DNA of 57,648 nt from an uncultured Collinsella sp. (GTDB taxonomy: Bacteria; Actinomycetota; Coriobacteriia; Coriobacteriales; Coriobacteriaceae), in the NCBI GenBank assembly GCA_958403395.1, contig CATXXF010000008.1, positions 1-57,648 of the forward strand, given 5' to 3'. The translations under genes and the position numbers were made by a program. The number at the start of each line of letters is the position of its first letter. Position 1 is the stretch's first letter. Shown here piece after piece: positions 55,338-57,648 of the stretch. The notes beneath the pieces were generated by a model. The model did not search any database. It was not told where the DNA came from and saw only the letters and a list, made by a program, of their open reading frames with translations.

Positions 55338-56258
55338 CTACACGCGCAGGTAGCGGCGCATGGCGATGGCAGAACCAAAGAGACCGATAATCACACCGAC
55401 CAGAATCAGCGCAGCATAGGTCACCAGGTAGTACTGCATCGGCAGGGCAAACGACATCCAGCCGATGCTCTCCTGCAGACGCGGAATCATCAGATTGCGC
55501 AGCAGCTCCAGAACGCCGATGGAAAGCAGCGAGCCCAAAATGGCCTGCAGCACGCCCTCGGTGATAAACGGGCCACGAATGAAGCCGTTGCTGGCGCCGA
55601 CCAGACGCATAATCGCAATCTCACGACGACGCGCCGTGATGGACAGGCGAATCGTGTTGTTGATGAAGATGAATGCGATAAAGGTCAGAAGACCAACGAG
55701 CACCACGGCGGCGATGCGGATGTAGTTGGTCACCTGGAACAGGAGGCTCACTTTCTCCTGGCCGTACAGCACGCTCGCGTTGACGTCGCCGTCATCCGCG
55801 ATCTTCTGGAAATCGGCATCCTTCTTGAGCTTCTTTGCCGTGCTCTCGACCTTGGACGGATCGTCCATCTCAATAGCGAAGGAAGCCGGCAGCGGGTTCT
55901 GGCCATCGAGCGCGCTCATGGTGGCGTCGGCGTTGCCCGACATCTTGCTCGTATACTCGGCCAGCGCGTCGTCCTTGTCCTTATAGGTCACGGACTTGAC
56001 GTTATTCGACGTCTTAAGCTCGGCCTCAAAAGCCTGAACATCGGCCTGATCGGCGTCATCGCTAATAAAGGCATTAATGACAACCTGATCCTCGACGGTA
56101 CCGATCACGGAGTTCAGCATCGCGGAACCCATAATGAACAGGCCGATGATAAACAGCGAAAGGAAGATCGTGATGACGGCGCCGAGCGAGGTAGTCCAGT
56201 TACGGAAGAAGTGGCTGATTGCCTCTTTGAAGGAGTAGCCCACGTTAGTTGGTGCCAT
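55338..56258 (-). CDS. ftsX: Cell division permease-like protein FtsX
   Basis: Protein of 306 aa with four membrane helices. The first follows FKEAISHFFRNWTTSLGAVITIFLSLFIIGLFIMG; the large extracellular domain (about 55-175) follows; then three helices end in FGSAIAMRRYLRV. FREIAIMRLVGAS-like segment (RREIAIMRLVGASNGFIRGPF) is the FtsX/MacB signature. With FtsE it activates peptidoglycan hydrolases at division. ATG 56258 overlaps the ftsE stop by 14 bp. Confidence 0.95.
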   Translation of the reverse strand: MAPTNVGYSFKEAISHFFRNWTTSLGAVITIFLSLFIIGLFIMGSAMLNSVIGTVEDQVVINAFISDDADQADVQAFEAELKTSNNVKSVTYKDKDDALAEYTSKMSGNADATMSALDGQNPLPASFAIEMDDPSKVESTAKKLKKDADFQKIADDGDVNASVLYGQEKVSLLFQVTNYIRIAAVVLVGLLTFIAFIFINNTIRLSITARRREIAIMRLVGASNGFIRGPFITEGVLQAILGSLLSIGVLELLRNLMIPRLQESIGWMSFALPMQYYLVTYAALILVGVIIGLFGSAIAMRRYLRV

Positions 56259-57465
56259 AGTTGCCGTAACCTCCCCTCTCCTGGTCGCGGATGACGTGGC
56301 CGCCCTCGAGGGCGATCACGCGACGGTGCATGCTATCGACCATCTCGCGGTCGTGCGTGGCGACGATCACGGTGGTGCCGGTGCGGTTAATACGCTCAAG
56401 CAGCTTCATGATGCCCAGCGAGATCGCCGGGTCGAGGTTGCCCGTGGGCTCGTCGCAGATCAGCAGCGGCGGACGGTTGACCATAGCACGGGCGACGGCA
56501 ACGCGCTGCTGCTCGCCACCGGAAAGCTGGTCGGGCAGCGAGTCCATCTGATCGGCCAGACCGACCAGGCGCAGCACCTCGGGCACCTGGCTGCGAATGA
56601 CGCCCTTGGGCTTGCCGATGCACTGCAGGGCAAACGCCACGTTTTCGTAGGCGGTCTTTTGCGGCAGAAGCTTAAAGTCCTGGAACACGGCGCCAATCTG
56701 GCGGCGCAGGAACGGAACCTTGCGGTTCTTGATCTTCATGAGGTCCTGACCGGCAACCAGGATGCGGCCGCTCGTCGGCTTGACGTCGCGGTTGAGCGTC
56801 GACAGCAGCGTGGTCTTACCCGAGCCGGAGTGACCGACCAGGAAGACGAACTCGCCCGGATAGATCTCGATGTTGATGTCGTCGAGTGCAGGCTTGTTGG
56901 GCTGTGCCGGATAGATCTTGGTGACATGCTCCATAAGGATGACGGGCTCGACACCGGCCTGCTTGGCCATCTTCTTGCGGCTGGCCTGCGGATCGATGGG
57001 CGCAAACACCGACGTAAAATCGGGGTTGTTGAGCGCGTTATCGAGGCTTGCGACCTCGGCTGCCTGATCGCTCTCGACCACCGGGGCAGCAGGCTGCGTG
57101 GGGTCGGGAATAGCGGCAAAGAGACCGGACTGCGCAGGCTGAGGAGCCGGCGTCGCAGGGGCCAAGGGGTCGGGAATGCCGGCCATGGTAGGCTGCGGCG
57201 TGGCGGCACCAGCCTGAGGCTGCTCCACGCGAGCGGTCACGGCCTGAACGGGCTCAAAACCCGCCGTGCCGGAAAGCGCGACATCGCTGGTTGGATTGTA
57301 GGCAAAGGGATCGGATGCCGGCTGTGCCTGATCTGCCGGCTGAGCGGGGGCCTGAGCAACAGGCTGGCCCTCTGAATCCGGAGTGGCGAAACGACTGCCC
57401 TGGACGCCTGCCTGCGTCTTGGGGGCATCATCGCCCGCACCGGAGGTACGGAAGTGGTTACCCAC
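56245..57465 (-). CDS. ftsE: Cell division ATP-binding protein FtsE with long N-terminal extension
   Basis: Protein of 406 aa, against about 230 for ordinary FtsE. The ABC domain starts at about residue 172 (VILMEHVTKIYPAQPNKPALDDINIEI): Walker A GHSGSGKTT (about 210), Q-loop AVFQDFKLLPQKTAYENVAFAL, signature LSGGEQQRVAVARAM, Walker B LLICDEPTGNLD and His-loop VATHDREMVD. The first 165 or so residues are Ala, Pro and Gln-rich and probably disordered. GTG 57465 has a good AAGGAG 5 nt upstream, whereas the internal ATG of MAKQAGVEP has none, so the extension is likely translated. Confidence 0.9.
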   Translation of the reverse strand: MGNHFRTSGAGDDAPKTQAGVQGSRFATPDSEGQPVAQAPAQPADQAQPASDPFAYNPTSDVALSGTAGFEPVQAVTARVEQPQAGAATPQPTMAGIPDPLAPATPAPQPAQSGLFAAIPDPTQPAAPVVESDQAAEVASLDNALNNPDFTSVFAPIDPQASRKKMAKQAGVEPVILMEHVTKIYPAQPNKPALDDINIEIYPGEFVFLVGHSGSGKTTLLSTLNRDVKPTSGRILVAGQDLMKIKNRKVPFLRRQIGAVFQDFKLLPQKTAYENVAFALQCIGKPKGVIRSQVPEVLRLVGLADQMDSLPDQLSGGEQQRVAVARAMVNRPPLLICDEPTGNLDPAISLGIMKLLERINRTGTTVIVATHDREMVDSMHRRVIALEGGHVIRDQERGGYGNYGTN

Positions 57466-57613
57466 TGGTGCTCCTTATCGTCGTGCGTTTAAACTACATG
57501 AGCGCTTTGTATTTTAGCAGCATTAGCTTTGCTGCACATAAGAAGCATGGCGTGGTTAGGGATCCCGTCGGCCGGACACAGGGTTACTCTCCAAATCGTC
57601 CTCGGACATGTCG

Positions 57614-57648
57614 GAGCCCCCGCTGCGCGCTTCGCGCGGCGGGGGCTC
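57614..57648. terminator. Strong GC hairpin at the right edge
   Basis: GAGCCCCCGC (57614-57623) pairs with GCGGGGGCTC (57639-57648) with an inner GCGCG stem and TTCG loop. It may be the terminator of a gene beyond the window. Bases 57466-57613 hold a dyad GCAGCA/TGCTGC (57518-57536) and a TAAAAT -10-like box for ftsE, but no gene. Confidence 0.55.

Overview
The window looks like a chromosomal segment of a gut Coriobacteriia bacterium, most likely Collinsella or a close relative. The evidence is a GC-rich coding style, strong AAGGAGG ribosome binding sites, an anaerobic [FeFe]-hydrogenase locus, PTS sugar operons, and many short palindromic repeats in the gaps. The genus is inferred from gene content and not proven. 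No phage, plasmid or CRISPR-cas block was found.

Layout. 0.2-7.5 kb: M42 aminopeptidase, FucO-type lactaldehyde reductase, DUF1275 membrane protein, YgiQ radical-SAM protein, CPBP protease and an orphan RelB/DinJ antitoxin. 7.7-13.8 kb (minus): an operon with a chimeric Fe-S/flavin NAD(P) oxidoreductase, an [FeFe] hydrogenase, an ABC substrate-binding lipoprotein and a permease-ATPase fusion interrupted by one in-frame TAG. 14.0-18.5 kb (minus): an alpha-glucoside PTS operon (EIIA, antiterminator, EIIBC, GH4 phospho-glucosidase). 18.9-22.5 kb: flavodoxin/ferredoxin protein and a DEAD-box helicase with a long RGG tail. 23.0-26.2 kb: FHA protein plus a membrane Ser/Thr kinase. 26.8-30.0 kb: copper operon copA-copZ-csoR with a CsoR-type operator. 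30-34.5 kb: zinc-ribbon membrane protein, amidohydrolase, a PD-(D/E)XK-like protein and an unknown protein. 34.8-41 kb: gltB-gltD. 41.5-45.5 kb: Nramp transporter, rubredoxin, flavin reductase, smpB and a TPR protein, then tRNA-Glu and tRNA-Gln. 46-52.2 kb: truncated regulator, ArsC/Spx protein, a MurNAc-recycling operon (murR-murQ-murP-mupG) and a VanZ-like protein. 52.3-57.5 kb: serine recombinase, RNase R, FtsX and an N-terminally extended FtsE.

The most striking feature is non-coding. Between 22.7 and 43.0 kb, six intergenic gaps hold 19 copies of a 57-bp unit. Each unit is a 16-bp arm close to GTCTCRATCTGTAACA, exactly 25 variable bases, and the inverted arm. Where units are tandem they repeat every 79-81 bp (usually 80). 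Arms are conserved while the central 25 bases and the 22-24-base linkers vary. This is called PAL-80 below. A second non-coding element occurs twice (about 1375-1684 and 19774-20082). Its landmarks (two TTGCAT boxes 21 bp apart, a 20-mer GTGCAAAAAACGGAGTATTC 55 bp later, and an inverted copy about 214 bp further) keep almost identical spacing while most other bases differ. Three further palindrome families (B, C, D) sit mostly at gene ends.

Coordinates and family calls come from reading the sequence by eye. No database search or structure prediction was run.
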